Notes: generated by a model from the sequence alone, not told the origin. DNA of 64,000 bases from Drosophila miranda (GCF_003369915.1 NC_046677.1:5518001-5582000), one strand, 5' to 3'. Shown: positions 30,768 to 43,480, counted from the stretch's first letter. Made by a program: numbers and translations.

Positions 30768-31979
30768 TCATAGATGATTGCTTATAGGCGTATGTTAATT
30801 ATGGTTCAAACAGCAGGCCCGATCGAACAGTCGTCTGTTCGTCTTTGAGTTCGGCTTCAATCGTTTGAACCTCTACTCACCTGGCGGTTTTCTTACGAAT
30901 CTACACGTAATTCTGGAATACCAAGGAAACCATAAAACCAAACAATTTCACCTTAATTTCTTATGGATGGCAGAAGGAAATCTTTCAATGAAGCTAATGT
31001 TCGATGGCGATTCTGGGATCTCCTCATGCTAGACCTATTCCAAATCTCTTAGGGATAAAAACCCTCGTAGAACAGCAAACATTGTCTCAGTACTTGTTTT
31101 ATTATCTGGTCTAAAAATAGCCCTTATCCTGTCTGTGTGTGTGTTTGGGGCTAATTTATTCGACTAATTTGATTTGCAGGGCATTAAAATTTACGATTGC
31201 ACTGCGGCCTGCGTGGGGTTCTATGTCTATGGCAGTCGTAAAAGACTTGATGCACCAGATGAGGCCACTTCCCGGCTAAAAGTCATAATTGAGCCAAGAC
31301 GAAGTTTACGAGAAGCGATTTGCCGCCTAAACCCCACACCATACCACACCGTCAGCCCTTAACAATCAATTTACATATATGCAGAGGAGTTCCGAGACAT
31401 TCAGTGGATAAATTTTAATGCAACGCACGCCACACTTTTGCAGGCTAATTCAAAGGCCAGCCAGCTCTTGAGACTATTAACATAATCCCAGTTTCGAGGC
31501 CAAAGACAAATCCATCAAAGTTTCTGAGTATCTCAGCATCTCAGTTGATGATGATGGGAATGGGGGAATGAGAATGAGAATGGCAAGCGTGTGGCATAAT
31601 AAAACTAACAATCGTAAACCGTGCCACTCTCGACAGGCAGTCTGACAGGCAATTTATGTTCTCATTTGCCGTAGTCGTTTCTCGGCAAATCATTTGGGTT
31701 GAGGTAGTTCCTTAGCCATTCGGTAAAATGCACTTTAATGTGGAATTTACTTGGAGGTTTTCAAATAGTTGGGAGTTTTTTAAAGATAAAAAATAGATAA
31801 ATGGTAGGTTATTCTCCAAGTGCTGGGCTCTCTCGCTGCTCCTCCCTTCCCTGCAGAGGTCTACATTCTGTTTGAGATCGCAGCAACGAAGAATGCAAGA
31901 TCAAACATGTCCCAAATGCCGTTCGATGTGTTCTGCCGTCCAACCGATCGTAGACGAAACCGAAGCGTTTGTCTAGGCA
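30768..31979. other. Non-coding region
   Basis: No supported gene. A stretch at 31174-31362 follows an acceptor-like TTGATTTGCAG and is open for 62 codons, but it has no donor, partner exon or recognisable family. Confidence 0.45.
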
Positions 31980-32290
31980 CGAAGCCACCAATGTCTGTGC
32001 TTAGAACCGAAGCCACCAGCGTCAGTGCTTGGATCCGAAGCAACCAACGCCAGTGCTTAGACCCGAAGCCATCAGCGTCAGTGCTTGGATCCGAAGCCAC
32101 CAACGTCAGTGCTTAGACGCGAAGCCACCAGCGTCAGTGCTTGGATCCGAAGCCACCAGCGTCAGTGCTTGGATCCGAAGCCACCAACGCCAGTGCCTAG
32201 ACCCGAAGCCACCAACGCCAGTGCTTGGATCCGAAGCCACCAACGCCAGTGCTTAGACCCGAAGCCACCAGCGTCAGTGCTTCGTGGCTA
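31980..32290. repeat. 28-bp minisatellite, about 11 copies
   Basis: The unit is CGAAGCCACCAACG followed by CCAGTGCTTGGATC, with alternation of CAGCGTC/CAACGCC and of TTGGATC/TTAGACC. Because 28 is not divisible by three, all frames rotate through the same peptide words and the overlapping open frames (31820-32116, 32029-32256, 32085-32291) are not genes. The alternation suggests a partial 56-bp higher-order unit. Confidence 0.85.
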
Positions 32291-35200
32291 AACGGACCCT
32301 ATGCATGGTATAACAAGTTTGCTACGTATAACAGTGGCTGGCACCAATACAATGGTGCGTTTTGTATGCCTGGCGAGTAATTTTTTTCCTGAAGTGATTA
32401 GGATTTCAATTGAAAAATTAAAACCAATTTAAATTAAAAATTCACACCGCACTTCAATCGGCAATTAACACACTCTTCAAATGGCCTCATTCTTTGATAA
32501 ACTGCATAATTGATCACAGAAACGGGCACACACACACACACGCACACATTTGATGAAAATTATTTAAAAATACTTTTAAGTGGTTTTGTGCAGAAAATTT
32601 ATTGAATTATTAATTAACTGAAATTGCAAAATAAAAATTGAATATTATTGCTGTCATCGGGACGGCCCTTAACTGAATTTAATTGATTGAATTGATTTAA
32701 ATGCCTGGTCTTGGCTAGTCTCGCGTCCAAAGTGCATTTCTGGCTTAGAATAATTGATGACATTTGACATTAATTACACTTAACAATTGCCAGCTTTCTA
32801 CTTGAAATGACAGTGGAAACTCTTTTTCATCTTTGGGCTTTTCGCCGAGGATTTAACTAATTTCATTATTGAGCATTAATCAAGCACCGCATGTTAATAA
32901 ATATTAATGGCCAGTGGCCAGTGGCCATTGGGGAGCAGCAGCGGCGATTGCCAATTTTAGACCATAAAATTGCTGGAATATTTTTGCATTAAAATGCACT
33001 GATTTATGGACATTCGAGCGGCAACAAAAACCCAACAGCCCCGGACAAGTTCATTCAACGAGTGGCGTTATAGCAGAAAAAAAAGCACCAAACGAGAACA
33101 AAAAAAAGAGAAAAAAACTCTTACAGAAATAGCAATTAATTATTTAATAATGAAACCAAATTGTTTGGGTTTTTAAAAGCAACAATGACGTTAGGGATAC
33201 ACTACCCAAGGGAGTGTAAAATAGAACGCTCAAAAGCTGGCTGCTCTGGCATTCAAGCCAGGTGTTCAAAGAGCCAAACGGCAAAGTATTATTTCCAAAC
33301 ATGAACGTGGTCAGTCACACATTCAAAAGAACCATTTTTTACAGCAAAAAATATAGAGTATCATTTTGATGGTTCCTTTGGCCATTTGTTGCATTCGTTG
33401 CAAGGCTCTTGGTCATTAAATGCATCTGTGTGCAGCCGAAAAAAGAACTACAAAACTCGTTTGAAGAGACATAAAAAGAAAGAGACACAGAGAGAGAGGG
33501 GGGGTGGTGGTAGGGGGAGGAATGGAGTGAAAAGTAGAGACCACAAGCAGCGGCAGTGGGAAATGGCACTGGGGAAAAATACCACTAACCCCCGACCAGA
33601 CCATTTCTATTTCCTTTTGGCCATTTCTAAAAATTTGCATTTTTTATGCCACAATGTATAAAGTTCATATTTATAAATCTTTTAACTGCTGCACACACAC
33701 ACACACACTCACACACACAACACCAAAACGGGACACATCAAAAAGCCAAAGCATAGCAGAAAGAGAAGTGAAAAATGTGCAAAATAGGAAATGAAAATGC
33801 TAGAAAAAAGAAAATAATAAAACCCAAGAAAAAGTAACGCCGAAGGGGGTGAAACTTTAGATACCCTACACTTAAGATGTCTCGGGGGATTTTTGGGTGC
33901 CAGCCTAGAATAACTTAAGGATTCAAAAAAGATTTTTTTCTGCCATAAATCTCCCTTTTGGAACTCATTTACCAACCAAAATCTTTCTTTTTTAGTGGGT
34001 ACCCACTGTAAGTGTAGAAAAGATACAACAAAATATTCGCATAAAAAAAAATATGGAGACATAAAAATGTGTTGCAAGTCAGAAGTGAATGAATGAATGT
34101 GAATGAATATGACTTTGCGGCACCAAACGGCAAAGGAACGGAACGAAACGGAATGAAACGGAAGAGGAAAAGGCAGGCACAGCGCTGTGATTTTTCATTT
34201 GGAGTCCTTTTGCACCCCCTCCCAGCACCTTCCTGGGGCAACAGTTGTGTCCGGCACGCGTGTGGCATGCAACCGCCAGACCCCCCATCCAGCTGCATTT
34301 ATTAACAAAAAAAGAAAAGAAGATTGTTTAGCTTTTTTCTTTTTTTTTCGGCTACTACTTTTTGGCATATGAATAATAAATAGGTTTTGGTCACTTTGGG
34401 TTTTGATATAAAACCGGCAAAAATGGGCCACAAATGGTGACTAAGGGAATGCTCTAAATGAGCTAAAGTATTCGAAGGCTGGTTATATTTTTTAAGAGGA
34501 ATTTTGGGAAGACTTTTATTAAGGGAATTGTTAGTTAAAGACTCGAAATTGTTGACTTTTTGAATTGCTGTGAAACAAAGTGGAACTAACTTTGCTAGGA
34601 AATTGGTATAAATATATAAAAATAATAAAATAAATATATAAATAAAAAAAAAAATATATAAATAATAAAATATATATAATTAATAAAATATATATAATTA
34701 ATAAAATATATATAATTAATAAAATATATAGGAATTTTAGGGAGTCTTTTATTAAGGAAATTGTTAGGGAAAGACTCGAAATTGTTGAAGCAAAAGACTT
34801 CTGGCATTGCTCTGAAACAAATTGGAACTAAAGTTGCTAAATGGTATAAATATGTATAAATAATAAAATATATATATAAATAATAAAATATATATATAAA
34901 TATAATGATGTAAAAGAAAGACGATAGATTGTTCAGCAAAGTAGAGACTTATGGTAAAGAAAAAAATCCATAAAAGTGGCAGAGAAATGGCATTTCTTTT
35001 GCACATTCAAAGAACAGGTATTTTGAATGCCTTAAAGAAGTAAAATACTTGGAAATTAGTTATGGCCTGGTGTGTCATACTCATTCAGTCAGCAAATAAG
35101 CCTTCTGTTTGGATCCCGCTCCTCATTTTATATGCATTTGAAATTCATAAGGCTGAGAGGCAGAGGCCACCGAGTAGAGGAGCTGTAGCATACTTTGCAG

Positions 35201-35722
35201 CGCACGGCAGTTTTTATTTGCTTGCCGGATTTTTTCCGGTGCCGGTGCCGTGTCGGGGAGTGCAAGCATCTCTTTTTCGGGCGTTGGTATTATAATTTTA
35301 GCCCGGCACGCGTTTGCTCAAAAATTAGCGTGATGTAGATACACACACACACACACACACAGATGCGTTGAACTTTTGGATCTATGTTCAAGGCGTTGAC
35401 GTTGCACTTTTCACTGCTGCACGCCCAAAAGTTTTCGCAAAAAAGTTAAGCACCGCTGTGTTAGATACCCTTGAAGAACCATTAATACCTGAGCCATATC
35501 AAAGTAAATGGACCCCCCTTTGAAGGGTATGAAAGTCAAGTGGGGAATGGTTTTGCGTACGAGTATGATGACGACTATCTCTCGTCTGCCTGTCTGTCGC
35601 TGGCGTCCTAATTAGTCGCCTTCGCCTTCCACTCCTGCTCCTGCCACTGACTTTTACTCCGCCTAGTAGGTAGTTCCCCGCTTCGTTAATTCCGCGCCTG
35701 TGACATTGTGCACATGAAACAA
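32291..35722. other. Non-coding, includes AT repeats and an inverted-repeat half
   Basis: 34606-34735 and 34850-34905 are (TATATAATTAATAAAA)-type repeats. 33222-33285 is the inverted partner of 36590-36655. CA tracts lie at 32527-32549, 33691-33720 and 35340-35361. Several compositional frames exist; none is convincing. Confidence 0.5.
33222..33285 (+). repeat. Half of a dispersed inverted repeat
   Basis: GCTCAAAAGCTGGCTGCTCTGGCATTC then AAGCCAGGTGTTCAAAGAGCC. Its reverse complement recurs with changes at 36590-36655 (GGCTGTTTGAACACCTGGCTT... CAGAGCA...AGCTTTTG). The copies are about 3.3 kb apart. Likely a decayed mobile-element end. Confidence 0.55.
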
Positions 35723-36145
35723 TTATGCAACATTTACGCCCCAGCTCATAAAATGTGTCTGGAGCTTTGCAGAGAACGAAAATATCAAAGAAAAGTGTGC
35801 TTCTAACCAGAGGAAAAGATAAGGGATACATTCACCTTTTTTTATTTGGAAAATGAGATTCGAATCTTTCATAATGTGACTTTTATCATCTACCGGGTAA
35901 AGCTGGTAGTTGATCTTCCACTCCTCCACCATAGATATGTTGTAGAGCCGCCGTTTTCCTTGAAGATCCATTGGTTTTTCGTATAGCAAATATCCTTACG
36001 TGTCACTGGTTATCCACATAGTAACTGGAGACTGGCCTTCCTCGATTGTAGTGACTGCAGACCGATCTAGAGGCGTATGGAATGCACTCCATGAATCTTT
36101 GGGGACTGCCAAAAGCACACACAACCCAAGAAAATAATTCATCAT
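35723..36145 (-). pseudogene. Secreted-protein reading frame interrupted by one TAA
   Basis: From ATG at 36145 the minus-strand frame reads MMNYFLGLCVLLAVPKDSWS, a signal peptide, then FHTPLDRSAVTTIEEGQSP to residue 49. A TAA (35998-35996) follows, and the very same frame continues open for 91 more codons to 35723 (GYLLYEKPMDLQGKRRLYN, then MVEEWKINYQLYPVDDKSH). Codon use on both sides looks coding, so I read this as one gene with a nonsense change or a polymorphism. A donor-like GTGAATG at about 35841 and an acceptor GCAAAG at about 35770 could splice to PDTFYELGRKCCIIVSC. The TAA overlaps a GTAAGG donor-like word at 35999, but no matching acceptor keeps a frame open. Family not recognised. 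Confidence 0.5.
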
Positions 36146-36464
36146 CTATTCAGAATAAGTGAAGAGATCTCCAATGTGGTCGCTTTCCTGTACTCAGTAC
36201 TCAAAGATCACATGGGGTCTATTAAATTCGTACATATGTACTGGATATAACAGCTAGAAAGAAGCCGTATCCGATGGCTTAGAGTATGTACAGTCCTGCA
36301 AAAAAAATATAGACACGGAATATGGTTTTTCGTATTTTTCAAAATTTTACTCGGGGATTTTTTTTTTTAAGTTTTCTATTTGTTTTTAAAGGTGTAAAAG
36401 GTTAAAAACAAGGTGCTTCCAAAATTTTGATGTATCAAATATGAATTTTTGATATTTTCATATT

Positions 36465-36585
36465 TAAAGATACAAAAAAAAAAGCCGCCAATGCAGAATC
36501 GTAAAGTAGAATGACATCTACTAGATTTCAGAATCTAGTTTCAATCGGATTATTGTTATAGCCAGAATGAACCAAACAAGGTGGC
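36465..36585. mobile_element. Diverged fragment of the long-TIR element arm
   Basis: AAAGATACAAAAAA..GC.GCCAATGCAGAATCGTA, AGAATGACAT and TTATTGTTATAGCCAG match arm sequence near 29507-29606 (AAAGATACG..AAAACGCAGAACCGTAGAGAATGACCATATC, TATTATTATAGCCAGC) with many changes. It is an older copy than those at 27.3 and 63.0 kb. Confidence 0.55.
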
Positions 36586-36589
36586 CGTA

Positions 36590-36655
36590 GGGCTGTTTGA
36601 ACACCTGGCTTTCGAAAAATCCGCATGTCAGAGCAATGAGCTTTTGCGTGCATGC
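36590..36655 (-). repeat. Other half of the dispersed inverted repeat
   Basis: Matches 33222-33285 in reverse complement over GGCT.TTTGAACACCTGGCTT and CAGAGCA...AGCTTTTG. It sits directly after the arm fragment at 36465-36585. Confidence 0.5.
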
Positions 36656-37889
36656 TTTTAGTGCATATAGAGCAGGGTATCGACTGGTTTATTTATAGCC
36701 AAAATACAGGTAAACCTTAAACCAGCTTTTGGTATCGCGGATTCCGATTGAGGGAAATTAGCAGCAGCGCAAAAGTTCAAACAAAGCGAAATTAAAAATG
36801 AATTGCATAAAAGCGAATGCCAAATACACGAAATCCACCCCAAACACACCACGCCCCCCCTCCCTCCCTTCCTCCCCCTTCCTGCATCTTGGCTAAAAAC
36901 TTTGCTCACACAGCACAAAAAATTTTGCGCTGACTTCATTAAAAATTCCAAAAACGAAGAAGAAAATTCTGAAAAAAAAGAAGAAGCAAATTTGCAGGGA
37001 AAATGAATGAGTCTGGGCCACAGAGAAATGGTGGGGGAGAGCGAGAGGTAGAGAGAGAATGGACCTCAGACGGGGTCCATCGATTGAGTTCAATTGCGGG
37101 GCAAAAGATGAAGAGGAAGCAATTGTAAAATGGCCAGACCATGAGCTAAGCCAATAATCAAAGGGGGGGGGTTTTGCTCGGAGTGGCGGTGGGGGCGGCG
37201 TTGGTGTGGTCTGCCTCGGCGGCAGCTAATTTATTACGAGCATTTAACAAGCATACTCTTGGGGTTCGCTCACGAGTCCGCTTTGATTTATTAGGTGTTT
37301 GGTTAAAAAAAAAAAAAAAACGAAGAAAAACCAAAAACGAAACGAAAGAAGAACAAAGAGGAAACAAAAGGAAGTAACTGCAGAAAGAAGAAAGCCCTGG
37401 CAACACAGGCACAACAACAGGAGAGACCAGGCGGCTGGAGGAAACACTAATGTGAATGTAATTTGTAGTTAATGTGTTCTCGGTTTTCCGGGCCATGTGG
37501 GTGGCTGGGTTTTCCGTCCGGCATTTTAATTGTTCAAACAAAATCAGTGGGAAATATTCGCACCCCTCTGGGGGCGTTACGCCCATCAGTCGTCGTGGTC
37601 CGGACTACGTCCGTAGTTCAATTTATGCCGCATAAAGCATACATTTCACGGTTGCCGTTTCCATTTCTCTTGCTGCTGAATGGGGCAGGAGGCAGCCCCA
37701 AAAGCATTACCTTTAGATAATTTTCCCAGTGAATGCTTTAACAGAACTTTTTAAAGGAGATATTTAAAGGGAAAAGGGAACCTAACCTTAAGATTTCCAT
37801 CATTAGATGTCTTTGTTATAATAACCTTTTTATAGGTTGTATCACCGGATATATCCCATAAAACTTACCAATATTTTTGAATCGTCTAA
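36656..37889. other. Non-coding region
   Basis: Polypurine and poly(A)/(C) runs at 36847-36880, 36960-36985 and 37305-37380. No supported gene. Confidence 0.5.
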
Positions 37890-38640
37890 TCTTTAATTAC
37901 TTATTTATTTGTTCCCCTAAAACAGTAATTTTTTATTATCAAATGTTTAATTATCTTTCATTTTTACCCTAAAATTGTATTTACTAATTATACAATTTTA
38001 AAATTTTTTTTGTAATGCTTACCCCTAAAATAGTATCTGTAGAACGGATAATTTTAAAATATTTTTTTTTCCCTCCTAAAATATTATATTGTAGTCGTTA
38101 AATCTTTAAGTGCTTTTTAATTTTTTCCCCTAAAAGAATATTTTTAAATCGTAAAATTTTTAAATTTTTTTTACGCTAAAATAGTGTCTTTTAGTCACAA
38201 ATTTGTAATTACTTGATATATTTTTCCGCCTAAAATCGTAAAATTGTTGAATAATTTGTTATTTTTTCTTCTAAAATGTTATATTTTAGTACTCAAAATT
38301 GTAATTACTTTTTATATTTTTTCACTCAAAATAGTTTTTATTATTCATATTTTATATATTATATATATGTTTTTATTTTATATATTGTATAAAAATATAT
38401 GTATTTTTTTTTTAATTTAAAAAAAATTGTTTTTCCTTAAATAATATCATTTAATCGTAAAATTTTTAAATATTTTGTTTTTTCTCTAAAATAGTATATT
38501 TTATTCGTCAAGTTTTAAATAACATTTTATATTTTTTCCCCTAAAATAGTATTTTTTAATCGCCAAATTGTTAAATATTTTTTTATATTTCCCCCCAAAT
38601 AGTACATTTAATTATTAATTTTTTTTATTCCCTAGTTAGG
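37890..38640. repeat. AT-rich tandem repeat with CCCCTAAAATAGTATT core
   Basis: About ten decayed copies of a 55-75-bp unit marked by T-run, CCCCTAAAATAGTATTTT, TAATCGTAAAATTTTTAAAT. No coding capacity. Confidence 0.7.
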
Positions 38641-41600
38641 AAATAATTTGTAATTAAATGAATGACAAAACTAAATAAGTAATTAAATAAATTAATACAA
38701 ATCGTCATGTTTAGTTCTTAAATAGCCGCTAAAAAGTACATATTTTAATCATAGTTTTTTTCTGGAAGTCCTTTTTAATGTTCCTAATGATCCTTTACCG
38801 CTCAACAACGTAAATCTGTTCCGCACATTCGCCCCAAATGATTTTTTCAACAACTCTTTTTGTGTGGCTTTCTTGTTGCATCTGCCACAAAAATGTTAAA
38901 TGTTAAATCACATTGTCGAAAGTCGAAGGCCAGCATTCATTTTGGTTGTTTCCTTTGGCTTTTCTGGCATTCGGCGGCGGCCATTAAAGGTCATAAATCA
39001 CATCATAGCATAGAAATAAATCAACCCTTTTTATTATCAACAAACACATCGCAATGTTTGTTATCGAAAGGGTTATTTATAGTTCTACTGGGAATTCTCC
39101 GAGTCCGAATCGGAATCGGAATCGTAGTCGGATGAATATATTTTAATGGAATTAACTGGAGAAGAAAAGAAAAGCTACAGATACACTGTGGTGGTTGAAG
39201 GTTCAAGGTTCAAGGCTGATTTCAGTGACCGAATTGCCTACTTTACGGAGGGTCACGATTCTATCTCTCTGTCGCCTGCAAAAAGCTCATTAAGCAAATC
39301 GCATTATTTGCTCATAAGAATACAAGTAGAGTAGCACCGTAGCGTATATTTTCAGTGCACTAAAACCTCTCAGCATCAGAGCATCCAGCATGCTCTGACA
39401 GGCCCACAAGGAGCTTCATTTAGTCGCAATTGAAAGGCTGTAAAAGAGACACACACAAAAAGAGACAGACAGAGACAGAGAAAGAGAAAGAAAGAGAGCG
39501 ACAGAGGGACATAGAGCTGAAACATGGCAAATGAATACATCATTAGCTGCATGAAATGTCCTTGTTGAAACACACACACCCACACACCCACAAGCAGGGC
39601 AAGGTCTAGTCTAACGACTAGGGGATACCCAATGTAACAATTCGTAGCCAAAGCTTTACAAAACTCCCAAATTATGTATATTGTAAATATTCTTAGAAAT
39701 ACTTTAGCCACAAAATACCATACCCCTTTGCTACACACGATTACAGGGTATTTACAAGTGGACAAAGAGTGGCTAAAGAACGAAGGAGGAACCAAAAACG
39801 AGTACGAAGACGATGATGATGAATCATCATCAGCATCGCTATATGGCTACTTAAACGGCTTAGGTTTGAAGTGCTTATGCAACTTGTTAACTAATTACGT
39901 GCACAGGCAGCATAAAGTGGCTTACACACACACACACATTGCTATAAGCCATAATCATGAAAGCCACTCAAGGGTATTCGAAAATCGAGAGCAAAGCGGA
40001 TATTTTAATAAGCCCTTTGCTGTTGGCACACAAATAAAATGATGGAATATTTATGAAAAATATAAGAAAATTATAACCTAAGAATATAAGAAGAATATAT
40101 AATTAATAGAGGGCGAGTATATGATCTGGAGCCTCGAAGCCAAGACAAAGTATCGTCTTAGTATCTCGGTATCGATGTTGCTAACAGCACTGTAGAGCTA
40201 ACAGCCACTGTTAACTAACAGCTCGTCGGATCTCTGATCCAACAAGTTGGACTGCGAGTATCCTGTTCGATTCAAACTCCTGTCTGAAGCGTTCATCTGA
40301 TTATAGAACGATCAATCTTTAAAGTTAAAGAAATCGAGCATATGTAAATCATTTTTCATTGCCTCAAAATGTCCCTTAGCCATTCACATTAAATCTGCAT
40401 GTGTGTGGAGACTGTGAAGCAAGTTTCAGTTTGATAAGAAAATGTGCATGCAAAATGGAGCATACTCCCACCACCCACCACCCACATAAGTCCACGCCCA
40501 CACACACAGCGCACTTAAGGGCTCTGCGCACCTCCGAAACCGCTCCATTGCCGGGGACGACAAAAATCCTGTTTGATAATTTACAGTGTTTATTTTATAA
40601 GACTATTAGAGTAAGGACGAGACTCAGAGGCAATTAAGTTTTCTGCCAAAAGAGCTCTGTGCCATATGTGGGGGGGGTGGGGCGGGGGGTGGGTCTTATA
40701 ATTTATGGGCGTGCGTGTGTGGGGGCGTGTATCCGTATCTATGTGAGAGCAGAATGTTGACAAGCAAATTGCGACATAAATTGCCATTACCGGTGCCATA
40801 GGAACTAATCGCATTGAAATTTATGGAAAATTAATTTTTCACTTTTGGTCGAGAAACGATTTACCAAAAAATTGTGACAAATAATTCAATGGAATCAAAG
40901 ATTGAATTGATATTCAAATGGTTTATTCTATCAAGTCATTTCACTTTATTTGGCAGCTGCAGCGCCCAAAGCTATATCAATCAATGGAAAATACTCCACT
41001 AAACGTGATCAGTTAGTGATTTTAATTTCCTATTTATCCCCCCCCTCCCCACAGGTACATACATCTCTAAAATATAATTAACCAAAAAGATGGGGCGAAT
41101 CGGAATCGTATCCAACAATTGTATAATCTATACAAATTTGTTGATGCCAATATTGAAATTCCCTTTTGTACACTTTTTTGAGCGAGCCAGAGAGTTTCCG
41201 CCCATCCCCGCGCCGCCTTTCCACTTCCGGGCAAAAGGCAAAACTTTGATGTTTCTTCCTGGACTTGTCGCAGACGAGGGGAATTTTTAATTAAATTTTA
41301 ACCGGCAGCTATATTCAAATTTTGTGGCGCCTTGGCAGCTGTTCAATAAATTAACTTCCTCTCTCTCTCTCTCTCTCTCTCGGCATCAGTTGTATCTCAT
41401 GGATGGCTGGAAGGGAGAGGTTTCCGTTTCCAATAATTATTGGCCAATTTAGGAGATATCTATATAGCTATAGGGTACGAAAAAAATATCTCCGACTGAT
41501 AATTAAAAATTGTTAAGGAAGTTCGAAATTTTTTGCTGGCCCAGGGAAAGCAGAAGATATCATTTTTCTATTATTTTTCTTTCTTTCTTTAAAACAGTAG

Positions 41601-41712
41601 TCAACTGAAAAGTCAGGAAATACCCAAATTCAAACTTAAGCGCCCTTCGACGCTCTAGAAACTGGTTTAAAAGATCGCTCCAAGGAACCACAAGCAACGC
41701 AACTTTTCCATA
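38641..41712. other. Non-coding region
   Basis: Microsatellites (GA-rich 39459-39500; CA at 39569-39591 and 39924-39942; CT at 41360-41381) and C/G runs (40668-40690, 41038-41052). The 39376-39795 open frame is composed of repeats. No gene supported. Confidence 0.5.
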
Positions 41713-41720
41713 TATCGATA
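41713..41720. promoter_or_regulatory. DRE motif, BTB copy A
   Basis: TATCGATA, followed by ATCGATATG. DREF-type core promoter motif, about 78 nt before the 5' UTR intron (41791-41849) of copy A. Confidence 0.55.
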
Positions 41721-41867
41721 GATCGATATGTTCAAGCCTAAATAAACGAAACAAACTGAGCGCATAAATTGTTCAAGAAATTGAAATAAAGTGAGTTTAT
41801 GGAACACAAAGAATACACATTTAGACATCATTTTTTCCATTCCACACAGAAAGATCCAGCGACGAAA

Positions 41868-42023
41868 ATGAGCAGCCAGGAAAATCAAGGGACTATTGTG
41901 GAAAGCATCGACGAGATCGACAGCTTCGTCGCGGACATGGCCAGGCTCTGCATGAACCAGCCCTACTCGGACGTGGAGTTCCTGGTGGAGGATCAGCGGC
42001 TGCCGGCCTACCGTCTCGTTCTG
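41868..42023 (+). pseudogene. BTBD9-like copy A, cut after 52 codons
   Basis: The start ATG (MSSQENQGTIVES) follows a 59-nt 5' UTR intron (41791-41849, GTGAGT...CCACACAG). The frame matches the BTB N-terminus of copies B and C (SFVADMARLCMNQPYSDVEFLVEDQRLP) up to codon 52, with H-to-Y in LPAYRLVL. At 42023/42024 homology stops and the (TAAA)n tail of a minus-strand non-LTR element begins. The rest of the BTB, BACK and C-terminal domain of this copy is absent from the window, so it is a dead remnant with an intact promoter. Confidence 0.8.
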
Positions 42024-42598
42024 AGTTTTATTTATTTATATACAACGAGGTTAGAGTTAAAAGTATTAAGCTAGCTTATTTAATGATAGCACTGGTTACT
42101 ATGACCTTCGGCTATGTTGTTATTATGTTACATTATGCCTATTATATTATATTTATTATATGTGAGGTGTATTACATGGGTTTTATATTAGTGTTAGATT
42201 AATGGATATAAATTGGTTTCCTTTAGATAATTTATGATTAGGTCGATTTCAGTTTTAGTTGGGTTAAAAAGAAATGTGAGCGGATTATTGTTAGCGAAGA
42301 TTTTGAAACGTATGTCTGTGAGTTGTGAGAATGGGCAGTCTTTGAGTAGGTGTTCTATAGTTACTGGAACGTTGTTCAGGCAATGCGTAAAAGTATTAAT
42401 TTTGGTAGGATCTAGGTAATGTTGGTGAGTTATTCTTGTATGTCCTAGTCTTAGTCTAATTATGTTTGTATGTTTTATCCTTGATGTGGTGTTTTGGTCT
42501 ACTCTTTTGGTGAATTTTTCGGCTGTTATTTGGTTGGGATTGATAAATTGATACCAGTTCGATGTTTGTTCTAGTTTTATAAGTTTGTCTTTAAGCAT
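42024..42598 (-). mobile_element. 5'-truncated non-LTR retrotransposon (I/Jockey-like)
   Basis: On the minus strand the 134-aa frame 42194-42598 contains IIRLRLGHTRITHQHYLDP and PVTIEHLLKDCP, the C-terminal Cys/His block found after the RNase H region of non-LTR reverse transcriptases, with one Cys of the cluster replaced (TFTHC). The 3' end at 42024 is a TAAATAAATAAA tail, as expected for target-primed insertion. It is inserted in the coding region of BTB copy A. Confidence 0.75.
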
Positions 42599-43480
42599 TT
42601 TTGTCTTGTAATGTCTGCTATATTGTTCAGTCGTCGTCCTATAACTATTCTGTCAAAATCTTCTAAAATTGATACAATAAATATAGGTATACAATCTTCT
42701 GCATAACAGTAGTTGTTTGGTGCATGTTCTGTCAATTTGCATCCCTTAAAAGTTATAACTTTATTGGCGATTTTAGGTTCAAGCGAGGAAGTCGTAAACC
42801 TTTCTTCGTCAATTTTCCAATAAATTTGTTCCATTATTTTCGTTGGCTTTCTGACATGACGCTTTAAAAGCTGCAAATAATTTTCGAAAGCGTACGAGGA
42901 GCCCTTGTTCTATTGTGCCTTTCACATGCAACAAGCTGTGAATATTATAAGAAATACTATTGTCGCCAAAAATAATAGGAAAAAGTTCTACACAATTGTC
43001 TAACATGCCCTGGGAGACGTCTAAATTAGATCCTCGTAGCTTTAGGCGCAATGCAATAAAAGAAAGACATAATACTGACCCTCAGTTAGTTCATTTTTAA
43101 AAACGAAAATTCCTGTGTACAGTAAGAATTGTCTAAATTCTGTAGCTTTCCATTTGAGTAGTTTGTTTAAAGCTCTTGGTTTCCTAACAAACTCTTTAGG
43201 TATTATTGGTAATAATCCTAACTAGAAATTTGCTCATGACTCCCAAATCGATTAGATGCATACAGTCTAAGGGAATCTGGGTAACCATTTGGATGTGGAT
43301 CCGATTCAAGTGCAGTCATCTTTGTCAAGTATTTTTGGGAATGCTGTTCTGCTTGTGAAATCATTGTCTATTATTAAAATTCCACAATCAGTTTTAAATG
43401 TTAAAGTACCACTTAATTTTCGTGCTACCTGCTCTCTTCATTTTCCTCTCATGCTTTTTCGTTTCTTCGTCTACTGGTGA
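42599..43480 (-). mobile_element. Degenerate En/Spm (CACTA)-like transposase relic
   Basis: Broken frames on the minus strand give, in order, DCMHLIDLGVM, EFVRKPRALNKLLKWKATEF, LDNCVELFPIIFGDNSISYN plus IHSLLHV, then LLKRHVRKPTKIMEQIYWKI and KIDEER. This is the block seen in animal Tnp2/DUF4218-type proteins of En/Spm-like elements. Several stops and frameshifts separate the pieces. The family identity is from recalled consensus; a profile search would settle it. Confidence 0.65.

Noticed and set aside
31820..32291. Three overlapping frames with SAWIRS/QRQCLDPK repeats
   Set aside because: Produced by a 28-bp minisatellite that rotates through all three frames.
35903..35999. 97-nt intron to bypass the TAA in the secreted frame
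   Set aside because: Splicing at CTACCAG leads to a stop within a few codons, whereas the unspliced frame stays open for 91 codons after the TAA.
42194..42598. 134-aa frame considered as a host gene
   Set aside because: Cys/His block and (TAAA)n tail identify it as the C-terminus of a non-LTR retrotransposon.
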